From Pseudidiomarina sp. CB1 (GTDB lineage Bacteria; Pseudomonadota; Gammaproteobacteria; Enterobacterales; Alteromonadaceae): a stretch of DNA of 64,000 bases. The position numbers and the translations under genes were made by a program. This document shows positions 57,775 to 64,000 of the stretch, in pieces. The notes beneath the pieces are model-generated. The model did not search any database and was not told the DNA's origin. It worked only from the letters and a program-made list of their open reading frames with translations. The first letter of the stretch is position 1, and each line of letters opens with the position of its first letter. The stretch lies in assembly GCF_024752025.1 (NCBI RefSeq), contig NZ_JANTPU010000002.1, positions 186,001 through 250,000 on the forward strand, read 5' to 3'.

Positions 57775-58050
57775 ATGGCGCGCGTAACTGTAGAAGAAGC
57801 TGTTGATCGTATTGGCAATCGATTTGACTTGGTATTAGTCGCCTCACGCCGTGCCCGTCAGTTGGCCACCCAAGGCAAAGATGCTTTGGTGCCGTGGAAG
57901 AATAACGAGAAAGCAACCGTTGTTGCTTTGCGTGAAATCGAAGGTGGTTTGATCGACGCCGAACGTTTGGATGTTGAAGAACGCACCGAAATGGCTCAGC
58001 AAGACGCTGATGAACTTGCTGCTGTAGATGCGATCCGTGGTCTTGAGTAA
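57775..58050 (+). CDS. rpoZ: RNA polymerase omega subunit
   Basis: 91 residues, matching RpoZ throughout: [20 protein letters not shown], then [21 protein letters not shown] and [13 protein letters not shown]. Omega binds beta-prime and forms part of the ppGpp site, so its placement between gmk and spoT is functionally apt. GGAG occurs before the ATG, and spoT begins six bases after the stop. Confidence 0.97.
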   Translation: MARVTVEEAVDRIGNRFDLVLVASRRARQLATQGKDALVPWKNNEKATVVALREIEGGLIDAERLDVEERTEMAQQDADELAAVDAIRGLE

Positions 58051-58055
58051 CGCGG

Positions 58056-60164
58056 GTGTATTTATTTGAAGGTCTCCGGCAGCAATTAGCCGAGTATCTG
58101 CCACCTGATCAGGTGCAGCGTGCCGCTGCGGCCTTTAAACTGGCCGCAGAAGCGCACAAAACGCAAAAACGCCGTAGCGGCGAACCTTATATCACCCATC
58201 CTGTTGCCGTAGCCGGCATCCTTGCTGACATGCGCCTTGACCATGAGACCATCATGGCTGCGCTATTGCATGACGTGATCGAAGACACCGAATTCACCCA
58301 AGAGGACCTTGCCGAGCAGTTTGGCTCCACGGTCGCTGAGTTGGTGGAAGGGGTGTCGAAACTCGATAAGCTTACCTTTGATTCGAAGGAAGAATTACAA
58401 ACCGAAAACTATCGCAAAATGATTATGGCGATGGTCCACGATATCCGGGTGATTTTGATCAAGTTGGCCGACCGCACGCATAACATGCGCACTATTGGTC
58501 ATTTGCGCCCCGACAAACGCCGCCGTATTGCTCGCGAAACCCTCGAAATCTATGCGCCGCTAGCGCACCGTCTTGGTATTCACGATATTAAGAACGAGCT
58601 CGAGCATCTCGGTTTCTTCGCTTTGTATCCGTGGCGCGCCAAGTTGCTTGAATCACAAGTAAAGCAAGCGCGCGGTAATCGCCGTGAGCTGGTTGAACGG
58701 GTGCAGAAAGAAGTCGAAGCACGGTTGCATGAACATGGTATTAGCGCTCGCGTGTTAGGTCGCGAAAAGCATTTGTACAGCATTTACAAAAAAATGCTGA
58801 GCAAAGAGCTGCATTTTGAACAGGTTATGGATATCTATGCTTTTCGTGTGATTGTTGACGAAGTTGACACTTGCTATCGCGTGCTGGGCGCATTGCATAA
58901 CCTCTATAAACCGATCGAAACGCGTTTTAAAGATTACATTGCGATTCCGAAGTCGAACGGTTACCAGTCATTGCATACGTCGTTGAAGGGGCCTCACGGT
59001 ATTCCTGTTGAGATTCAAATCCGCACCGAAGAAATGAATTTAATGGCGGATCGCGGGGTTGCCGCGCACTGGCTCTATAAAGCCGAAGAAAGTTCGGGTA
59101 CGACCGCGCAGGTGCGGGCCCGCCGCTGGATGCAAAGTTTGCTCGAGCTGCAGCAAAGCACCGGTAATGCCTTTGAGTTTATTGAGAACGTCAAATCTGA
59201 GCTGTTCCCAGAAGAAATTTATGTGTTTACCCCCGAGGGCCGCATCATTGAGCTCCCGCAAGGCGCAACGCCAGTCGATTTTGCCTATGCGGTGCATACC
59301 GATATTGGTAATACCTGTATTGGTGCGCGAGTGAACCATAAAGTGTACTCGTTGAGTAAGCCGCTTGAGACTGGGCAAACCGTTGAAATTAAAACAGCGC
59401 CAGGTTCGCGCCCGAATATTGCATGGCTGAACTTTGCGGTAACCGGTAAGGCGCGCGCTAAAATCCGGCAATATTTGAAAGGGCAAGAAACCCGCGAGGC
59501 TGAGCAGCTTGGTGAACGTTTGTTGCGCGCCGCACTGGGGCCAGTGAATTATAATGATATCTCTGATGATGAGTTTGCTCGCGTCTGTGAAGAAGTCAAA
59601 ATTGAATCGAAGGCGCAGCTGTTGCGTGAAATTGGCCTTGGCAACATGATGTCCGTGGCAATTGCGAAAAGGCTCTTGGGCGAAATGCAGCAGCTCAGAG
59701 ACGAGCAGCCGAGCAATGGCCGTGGACTCTCCATCAAAGGCGCTGAAGGGCTGTTGGTGAGCTTCGCTAAATGTTGTCGACCGATTCCAGGCGATGACAT
59801 TATTGCCCACGTTAGCCCAGGTAAAGGATTGGTCATCCATCGCCGCGAGTGCAAGAACGTGCGTGGCCATGAAGACGAGCCAGGCCGTTACTTCCCGGTG
59901 CAGTGGGACAACAAACCTGAAGCAGAATTTATTACTGAAGTACGGGTCGAGGTGGTGAATCATCAGGGTGCCTTGGCGAAACTGACGTCAAATATTGCGG
60001 CCACGGGGTGTAACATTCACGGCCTTAAGACCGAAGAAGTCGATGCCAATATCTATTACATTGATGTGGCATTAACCGTTCATGATCGTAAGCAGCTTGC
60101 TGATGTGATTCGTCATATTCGCAAGATGCCAGATGTACAACGCGTCGCGCGTTTAAGGAAATAA
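58056..60164 (+). CDS. spoT: Bifunctional (p)ppGpp synthetase/hydrolase SpoT
   Basis: 702 residues, starting at GTG ([19 protein letters not shown], which aligns with E. coli SpoT at its first residue). The N-terminal HD hydrolase domain contains [15 protein letters not shown] and [10 protein letters not shown]; the synthetase domain has [13 protein letters not shown]-type sequence around residue 245 and [14 protein letters not shown] follows ([25 protein letters not shown]), then the ACT domain at the end. The hydrolase motif is intact, so it should both degrade and make (p)ppGpp. It lies between rpoZ and ridA in one operon. Confidence 0.97.
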   Translation: MYLFEGLRQQLAEYLPPDQVQRAAAAFKLAAEAHKTQKRRSGEPYITHPVAVAGILADMRLDHETIMAALLHDVIEDTEFTQEDLAEQFGSTVAELVEGVSKLDKLTFDSKEELQTENYRKMIMAMVHDIRVILIKLADRTHNMRTIGHLRPDKRRRIARETLEIYAPLAHRLGIHDIKNELEHLGFFALYPWRAKLLESQVKQARGNRRELVERVQKEVEARLHEHGISARVLGREKHLYSIYKKMLSKELHFEQVMDIYAFRVIVDEVDTCYRVLGALHNLYKPIETRFKDYIAIPKSNGYQSLHTSLKGPHGIPVEIQIRTEEMNLMADRGVAAHWLYKAEESSGTTAQVRARRWMQSLLELQQSTGNAFEFIENVKSELFPEEIYVFTPEGRIIELPQGATPVDFAYAVHTDIGNTCIGARVNHKVYSLSKPLETGQTVEIKTAPGSRPNIAWLNFAVTGKARAKIRQYLKGQETREAEQLGERLLRAALGPVNYNDISDDEFARVCEEVKIESKAQLLREIGLGNMMSVAIAKRLLGEMQQLRDEQPSNGRGLSIKGAEGLLVSFAKCCRPIPGDDIIAHVSPGKGLVIHRRECKNVRGHEDEPGRYFPVQWDNKPEAEFITEVRVEVVNHQGALAKLTSNIAATGCNIHGLKTEEVDANIYYIDVALTVHDRKQLADVIRHIRKMPDVQRVARLRK

Positions 60165-60165
60165 C

Positions 60166-60558
60166 ATGTCAAAAGTCATTATTAATACCGACAAGGCACC
60201 AGCGGCGATTGGTACCTACTCGCAAGCCGTAAAAATCGGCACAACAGTATACTTGTCAGGGCAAATTCCATTGGTACCTGAGACCATGGAATTCGTCAGC
60301 GAAGATTTTCGTGCGCAAGCAGTTCAGGTGTTTAAGAATCTTTCGGCCGTGTGTGAAGCCGCCGGCGGTGAATTGCAAGATATGGTGAAAGTACAAATTT
60401 ACCTGACTGATTTGGGTCAATTTGCCATTGTAAATGAAGTGATGGCTGAATTTTTCCGCACGCCGTATCCTGCGCGCGCCGCTATCGGCGTGAAAGCTCT
60501 ACCGAAGGGCGCGCAAATCGAAATTGACGGCGTTATGGAGTTACCGAGCACCAATTAA
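60166..60558 (+). CDS. ridA: RidA family reactive intermediate deaminase
   Basis: 130 residues with the family layout: [61 protein letters not shown] and the C-terminal [24 protein letters not shown] with the arginine that anchors substrates. RidA hydrolyses enamine/imine intermediates released by PLP enzymes. It starts two bases after the spoT stop. Its end overlaps the convergent transporter gene by four bases. Confidence 0.95.
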   Translation: MSKVIINTDKAPAAIGTYSQAVKIGTTVYLSGQIPLVPETMEFVSEDFRAQAVQVFKNLSAVCEAAGGELQDMVKVQIYLTDLGQFAIVNEVMAEFFRTPYPARAAIGVKALPKGAQIEIDGVMELPSTN

Positions 60559-61886
60559 GTGGTGCTCGGCTCAAGCTTTTCACGCCCTTCTAACGGCTTA
60601 CGCCAGATAATCATTGCTAGCGCCACAGCGCCAAGAATGAAGCAGTAGCCAGTATTCACACTCACTTGAATCGGCGTTAGCCCAAAACTAGCGCCCATAA
60701 AGAGTGCTTGTGCACCGTACGGCAAAGCACCTTGCACCACACACGCAAAAATATCCAACAAACTCGCGCTTTGTCGTGGTGCTAGATTCCCCTCTTCGGC
60801 AAGACGTTTACTGACTTCACCAGAAAGCAAAATCGTCACCGTGTTATTGGCTACTGCGAAGTTGGTGAGGCCAGTTAAGCCAGCTACGCCGAATGCGGCG
60901 CGTTGCTGCGGGTGCTTGAATAAGCGCTTGGTGATATTACCGACCGTTGTCGCCAGAAACTTTAAACCACCTTGTTGACGAATGAGCGCCGATAGGCCTC
61001 CAATCAGTAAGCTAAGCAAGAAAATTTCTTGCATGCTGGCGAAGCCCTTGTAGATGTCCTGACTGAACGCCACCCATTGATAATCCACGGTCACCATGCC
61101 AAAGGCGGCGGCTAAAATGATACCAAGCGTCAGCACCGCAAAAACATTGAGTCCCATGACTGCCAGCACAATGATGAAGAAGTACGGAAGGCTCAACCAC
61201 AAATTCGCTTCCGGAATTTGCGGTGGAGTGGCGCCAGTATCGTAGCTAACCAACCACAAAATCGTGATGATCGCAGCTGGGATTGCTATTTTTAGGTTGG
61301 CCTTAAACTTGTCACTCATATTACAGCCTTGCGTACGCGTGGCAGCAATCGTCGTATCAGAAATGATGGACAGGTTGTCACCAAACATGGCCCCGCTTAC
61401 CAACACCCCTGCTAGTAGCGGCAGGTCGATGCCTGACGCTTGGCCAAGGCCTAAAGCCACTGGCGCCAAAGCGCCTAGGGTTCCCATTGAGGTGCCCATA
61501 GCCGTAGACACCACAGCGGCGATAATGAACAAGCCCGGTAGCAAGAAGCTGGCGGGAATCACGTGCAGGCCTAATGCAACCATGGCGTCGACCCCACCCG
61601 TAGCCGCAGCCACGGTAGAAAACGCGCCTGCGAGCAGATAGATCATACACATGGTGACAATATTGCGGTCACCCACACCGGCTACGAAGGTGTTGATACG
61701 TTCTTCAAAGGCCTGTTTGCTCAGCAAAACGGCTAAAATGATCGCCGGTAGAATCGCAACTGGGCTCGCCAGTTGGTAAAACGCCATATCGACGCCAGTA
61801 GCTTGAAAGTAAATACCGGCACCGAGAAACAGCGCGAGAAAAAGCCCCAATGGGAGCAGCGCACGAGCGCTAGCAGCTTCAGTCAT
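60555..61886 (-). CDS. metT: NhaC-family transporter, predicted methionine transporter MetT
   Basis: 443 residues with about 11 transmembrane helices. The motifs [42 protein letters not shown] and [16 protein letters not shown] are typical of the NhaC/Na+-H+ antiporter family. This family includes the methionine transporter MetT of gammaproteobacteria. The gene has three tandem MetJ-like 8-mers about 30 bases upstream, in the same window as MetJ-controlled metY, so methionine uptake is the best prediction. A generic Na+/H+ antiporter or another amino acid carrier remains possible. It converges with ridA, overlapping by four bases. Confidence 0.72.
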   Translation of the reverse strand: MTEAASARALLPLGLFLALFLGAGIYFQATGVDMAFYQLASPVAILPAIILAVLLSKQAFEERINTFVAGVGDRNIVTMCMIYLLAGAFSTVAAATGGVDAMVALGLHVIPASFLLPGLFIIAAVVSTAMGTSMGTLGALAPVALGLGQASGIDLPLLAGVLVSGAMFGDNLSIISDTTIAATRTQGCNMSDKFKANLKIAIPAAIITILWLVSYDTGATPPQIPEANLWLSLPYFFIIVLAVMGLNVFAVLTLGIILAAAFGMVTVDYQWVAFSQDIYKGFASMQEIFLLSLLIGGLSALIRQQGGLKFLATTVGNITKRLFKHPQQRAAFGVAGLTGLTNFAVANNTVTILLSGEVSKRLAEEGNLAPRQSASLLDIFACVVQGALPYGAQALFMGASFGLTPIQVSVNTGYCFILGAVALAMIIWRKPLEGREKLEPSTT

Positions 61887-61914
61887 AAGTTAGCGAACCT
61901 TTATAATTTTATTT

Positions 61915-61938
61915 GGACGTCCAGAAGTGTATACATCC
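61915..61938. promoter_or_regulatory. Tandem MetJ-like boxes upstream of the NhaC-family transporter
   Basis: Three abutting 8-mers, GGACGTCC, AGAAGTGT and ATACATCC, match the AGACGTCT met box at 6, 6 and 5 of 8 positions. The array starts 29 bases before the transporter start. The remaining gap up to the divergent GNAT-nitrilase gene (to 62040) shows nothing else clear. Confidence 0.6.
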
Positions 61939-62040
61939 TTAACTTCGGGTGCAAGCGCCAAAGCCGATTAGCTGTTGCCAATTACCGCGACTTCGTCATA
62001 CTAAGTTACATGTTGTACTAAGGAATATGAAGGATGTCGA

Positions 62041-63564
62041 ATGAGCCCTGATGATCTGCACTTGCAGTTGCGTAATTTACGCAAAGAGGATTACCCACAA
62101 CTCAAAGCGTTAATGGATAAAGTCTACCCTGATATTGGTGGCGCTTGGGGTGAGCATACCATCCTGAAACTAGTCAAAGAGTTTCCCGAAGGGCAAATCT
62201 GTTTAGAAGATAATGGCCAACTCGTTGGTGTTGCACTGACCGTGCAAGTAAAGTACGCGCGCTTCAGTAACCCGCACACCTACGACGATTTGATGGATGC
62301 CCGCGAAAACATTCTTAATGATCGCAAAGGCGACGCACTGTACGGCCTCGATGTACTGATCCATCCTGATTACCGTGGTTTTCGCTTAGGCCGTCGCTTG
62401 TATGACGCACGTAAAGAACTTTGTCGTCAGCTCAACCTGAAAGCGATTCTAGCTGGTGGTCGTATTGTGAACTTCCATAAATACGCAGACGAGCTCACGC
62501 CTGGGCAGTACATTGAAGGCGTACACCGCCGTGAGATTTATGATCCGATTCTAACGTTCCAGTTAGCCAACGACTTCACTGTGAAGCGCTTACTCGGTAA
62601 ATATTTACCGGAAGACAAACGCTCGGTAGGTTTTGCGACCTTGCTCGAGTGGAACAACTTTTTGTACGAGCCGTCCGACAATATTCTCGGCAGCCGTATT
62701 CGCAACGTGCGCATCGGCGCTGTGCAGTGGCAGATGCGTGAAATTGACTCAGTGGAAGAAATGCTCAAGCAAGTGGAGTACTTTGTCGACGCGATGTCGA
62801 GTTATCAGAGTGACTTTGCGGTGTTCCCAGAATTTTTTAATGCGCCACTGATGGGCCTTACCGATCAAAGCCAGCAAAAAGATGCGATTCGCTTCTTGGC
62901 GGGTTACACCGAACGCTTCAAACGTGAAATGTCGCAAATGGCGGTCAGTTATAACGTCAACATCATTACCGGTTCGATGCCTCTCGATGAAGACGACGTT
63001 ATCTACAACGTTTCGTACTTGTGTCGCCGCGACGGCACCATCGAAGAGCAGCGCAAAATCCACGTAACACCGCACGAGAAGCGCGATTGGGTAATCGAGG
63101 GCGGTAATCATGTGCAAGTGTTCGACACTGATGCTGGCAAGATCGGTATTTTGATTTGTTACGACGTTGAGTTCCCAGAGTTAGGCCGACTCATGGCCGC
63201 CGAAGGCCTCGAAATTCTTTTCGTGCCGTTCTGGACCGATACGCGTAATGCTTATTTGCGTGTGCGCCACTGCGCACAAGCGCGGGCGGTTGAAAATGAA
63301 TGCTATGTGGTCACCTGCGGTAGTGTCGGCAATTTACCTCAGGTGGAAAGCCTTGATGTGCAGTATGCACAGTCTGCAGTGTTCTCACCGTCGGACTTTG
63401 CCTTCCCGTACGACGCGATCTTGGCGGAGACGACACCGAACACCGAGCAATTGATTTTCTCTGATCTAAACTTAGATGAATTGCGGTATTTACATCACGA
63501 GGGGTCGGTGACGAATTTAAAAGATCGCCGCACCGATATCTACGAAGTCACCCGTAAATGGTAA
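62041..63564 (+). CDS. GNAT acetyltransferase-nitrilase (carbon-nitrogen hydrolase) fusion
   Basis: 507 residues. The N-terminal GNAT domain (about 5-205) has the acetyl-CoA site around VLIHPDYRGFRLGRRLYDARKEL. The C-terminal nitrilase domain (about 225-500) has the catalytic triad: Glu in FAVFPEFFNAP, Lys in EEQRKIHVTPHEK and Cys in GILICYDVEFPELGR. Fusions of this sort are known (for example Bacillus YhcX-like proteins), but the reaction is not; it may be acylation coupled to amide hydrolysis. The gene is divergent from the metT-like transporter and followed by the inverted repeat element. Confidence 0.9.
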   Translation: MSPDDLHLQLRNLRKEDYPQLKALMDKVYPDIGGAWGEHTILKLVKEFPEGQICLEDNGQLVGVALTVQVKYARFSNPHTYDDLMDARENILNDRKGDALYGLDVLIHPDYRGFRLGRRLYDARKELCRQLNLKAILAGGRIVNFHKYADELTPGQYIEGVHRREIYDPILTFQLANDFTVKRLLGKYLPEDKRSVGFATLLEWNNFLYEPSDNILGSRIRNVRIGAVQWQMREIDSVEEMLKQVEYFVDAMSSYQSDFAVFPEFFNAPLMGLTDQSQQKDAIRFLAGYTERFKREMSQMAVSYNVNIITGSMPLDEDDVIYNVSYLCRRDGTIEEQRKIHVTPHEKRDWVIEGGNHVQVFDTDAGKIGILICYDVEFPELGRLMAAEGLEILFVPFWTDTRNAYLRVRHCAQARAVENECYVVTCGSVGNLPQVESLDVQYAQSAVFSPSDFAFPYDAILAETTPNTEQLIFSDLNLDELRYLHHEGSVTNLKDRRTDIYEVTRKW

Positions 63565-63577
63565 AAGCCGACGTTCT

Positions 63578-63600
63578 GTAGCCCGTGGTTCTACCACGGG
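63578..63600 (+). repeat. REP-like element, left copy (forward)
   Basis: GTAG followed by the perfect hairpin CCCGTGG-TTCTA-CCACGGG. The GTAG head before a GC-rich palindrome is the classic form of REP sequences mobilised by REP-associated tyrosine transposases. It lies 13 bases after the nitrilase-fusion stop. The right copy faces it in inverted orientation. Confidence 0.75.
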
Positions 63601-63643
63601 GGAATTCAAATTGGAAACGGCATGGTCGAAACGTCGGGTGTGA

Positions 63644-63666
63644 CCCGTGGTAGAACCAAGGGCTAC
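63644..63666 (-). repeat. REP-like element, right copy (reverse)
   Basis: Read on the minus strand it is GTAGCCCTTGGTTCTACCACGGG, identical to the left copy except for one base in the stem. The two face each other across 43 bases, forming a BIME-like unit between the nitrilase-fusion gene and the acyl-CoA ligase gene. No transposase is encoded in this window. Confidence 0.75.
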
Positions 63667-63700
63667 CAAACACGAACAGCGAACAACGAGGGTATTTTCT

Positions 63701-64000
63701 ATGGCGGTAAAACTGATTTCTCCAGCGGACGAAGCCTATAACTATCCGCTTCTGATCAAACAGCTCTTGCTGTCAGCCGAGCGTTATGCCGGCGATAACG
63801 AAATCGTTGGCGGTAACAATGGCCAGCGCTTTAGCTATGCCGAATTCATCGAGCGGGTGCATCGCTTAGCTAATGTGTTGACCGAAGCGGGCGTCAAAGA
63901 AGGCGATACGGTAGCTGTGCTGGATTGGGATACGCCGCGTTACCTCGAGTGTTTCTTTGCCATCCCAATGATTGGTGCGGTGCTCCACACGGTCAATGTG
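63701..64000 (+). CDS. AMP-binding acyl-CoA ligase, 5' end only (continues beyond window)
   Basis: The frame opens at ATG 63701 (GAGGG upstream) and runs to the window edge, giving 100 residues. MAVKLISPADEAYNYPLLIK, then FSYAEFIERVHRLANVL, GVKEGDTVAVLDWDTPRYLECFFAIPMIGAVLHTVN is the usual N-terminal half of long- or medium-chain fatty acyl-CoA ligases. The AMP-binding signature lies beyond the edge, so specificity cannot be judged. It starts 34 bases after the REP pair. Confidence 0.88.
   Translation, partial: MAVKLISPADEAYNYPLLIKQLLLSAERYAGDNEIVGGNNGQRFSYAEFIERVHRLANVLTEAGVKEGDTVAVLDWDTPRYLECFFAIPMIGAVLHTVNV

Noticed and set aside
59040-59963. 307-residue open frame on the strand opposite spoT
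   Set aside because: It lies wholly within spoT, whose HD, TGS and ACT motifs are unmistakable; the antisense frame is compositional and has no domain or ribosome site.

Overview
The window reads as a stretch of chromosome from a marine-type gammaproteobacterium. The closest fit is Alteromonadales, possibly the Idiomarinaceae; this is an inference from gene content (gmk-rpoZ-spoT-ridA order, MetJ-type met boxes, FecA-like receptor, many c-di-GMP proteins), not from a marker gene. GC content looks close to 50%. Genes are dense: I call 55 loci and no gene-free gap exceeds 300 bases. I found no rRNA, tRNA, CRISPR array, prophage or intact insertion sequence.

Layout. 1-5.4 kb: a D-glutamate/N-acyl amino acid locus (TonB receptor plus dgcN on the minus strand, divergent from dgcA and a DUF819 membrane protein). 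5.4-9.7 kb: an orphan Xre regulator, a LysR regulator divergent from doxX and an extradiol dioxygenase, a HigBA-like toxin-antitoxin pair and a luciferase-like flavin oxidoreductase. 9.9-21.1 kb: signalling and stress genes (GGDEF-EAL protein, PepSY lipoprotein with cytochrome b, OsmC, upp, two diguanylate cyclases, exported KatG, YjbQ, a small outer-membrane barrel). 21.3-23.5 kb: arsenate resistance by the GAPDH-ArsJ route. 23.5-25 kb: a PAS-GGDEF-EAL gene broken by an internal deletion. 25-28.6 kb: a Baeyer-Villiger-type monooxygenase, hydrolase and SMP-30-like cassette. 28.6-32.8 kb: mscL, a D-amino acid PLP enzyme, and an M24 peptidase-LOG-NTF2-like operon.

32.9-50.2 kb is the most striking part. 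CRY-DASH is divergent from a run of heme oxygenase, amino acid permease and a GAF-PAS-LOV-GGDEF-EAL protein. After a FecA-like receptor, a dGTPase, a permease and the nucleotide-binding YajQ comes a 1499-residue CheB-CheR-PAS-GGDEF-EAL fusion. Its 3' end overlaps a stand-alone bacteriophytochrome photosensory core (PAS-GAF-PHY) that has no output domain. Blue-light sensing (LOV), red-light sensing (phytochrome), chromophore supply (heme oxygenase makes biliverdin) and c-di-GMP turnover therefore sit within 17 kb. The phytochrome may act in trans on the overlapping Che/c-di-GMP protein; that step is inference.

50.3-53.7 kb: metX-hom-metY, a methionine route with three contiguous MetJ boxes before metY. 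A fourth likely regulon member, a NhaC-family transporter at 60.6-61.9 kb, also has three tandem 8-mers resembling met boxes, which suggests it is the methionine transporter MetT. 53.7-57 kb: a lipoprotein hydrolase, an HtpX-like M48 protease and LemA. 57-60.6 kb: gmk-rpoZ-spoT-ridA. 62-64 kb: a GNAT-nitrilase fusion, a two-copy inverted REP (BIME-like) element, and the start of an acyl-CoA ligase that runs off the window.

Taken together, the window is rich in second-messenger wiring: six proteins with GGDEF and/or EAL domains (one broken), one YajQ, and SpoT for (p)ppGpp, several with light or redox input domains.
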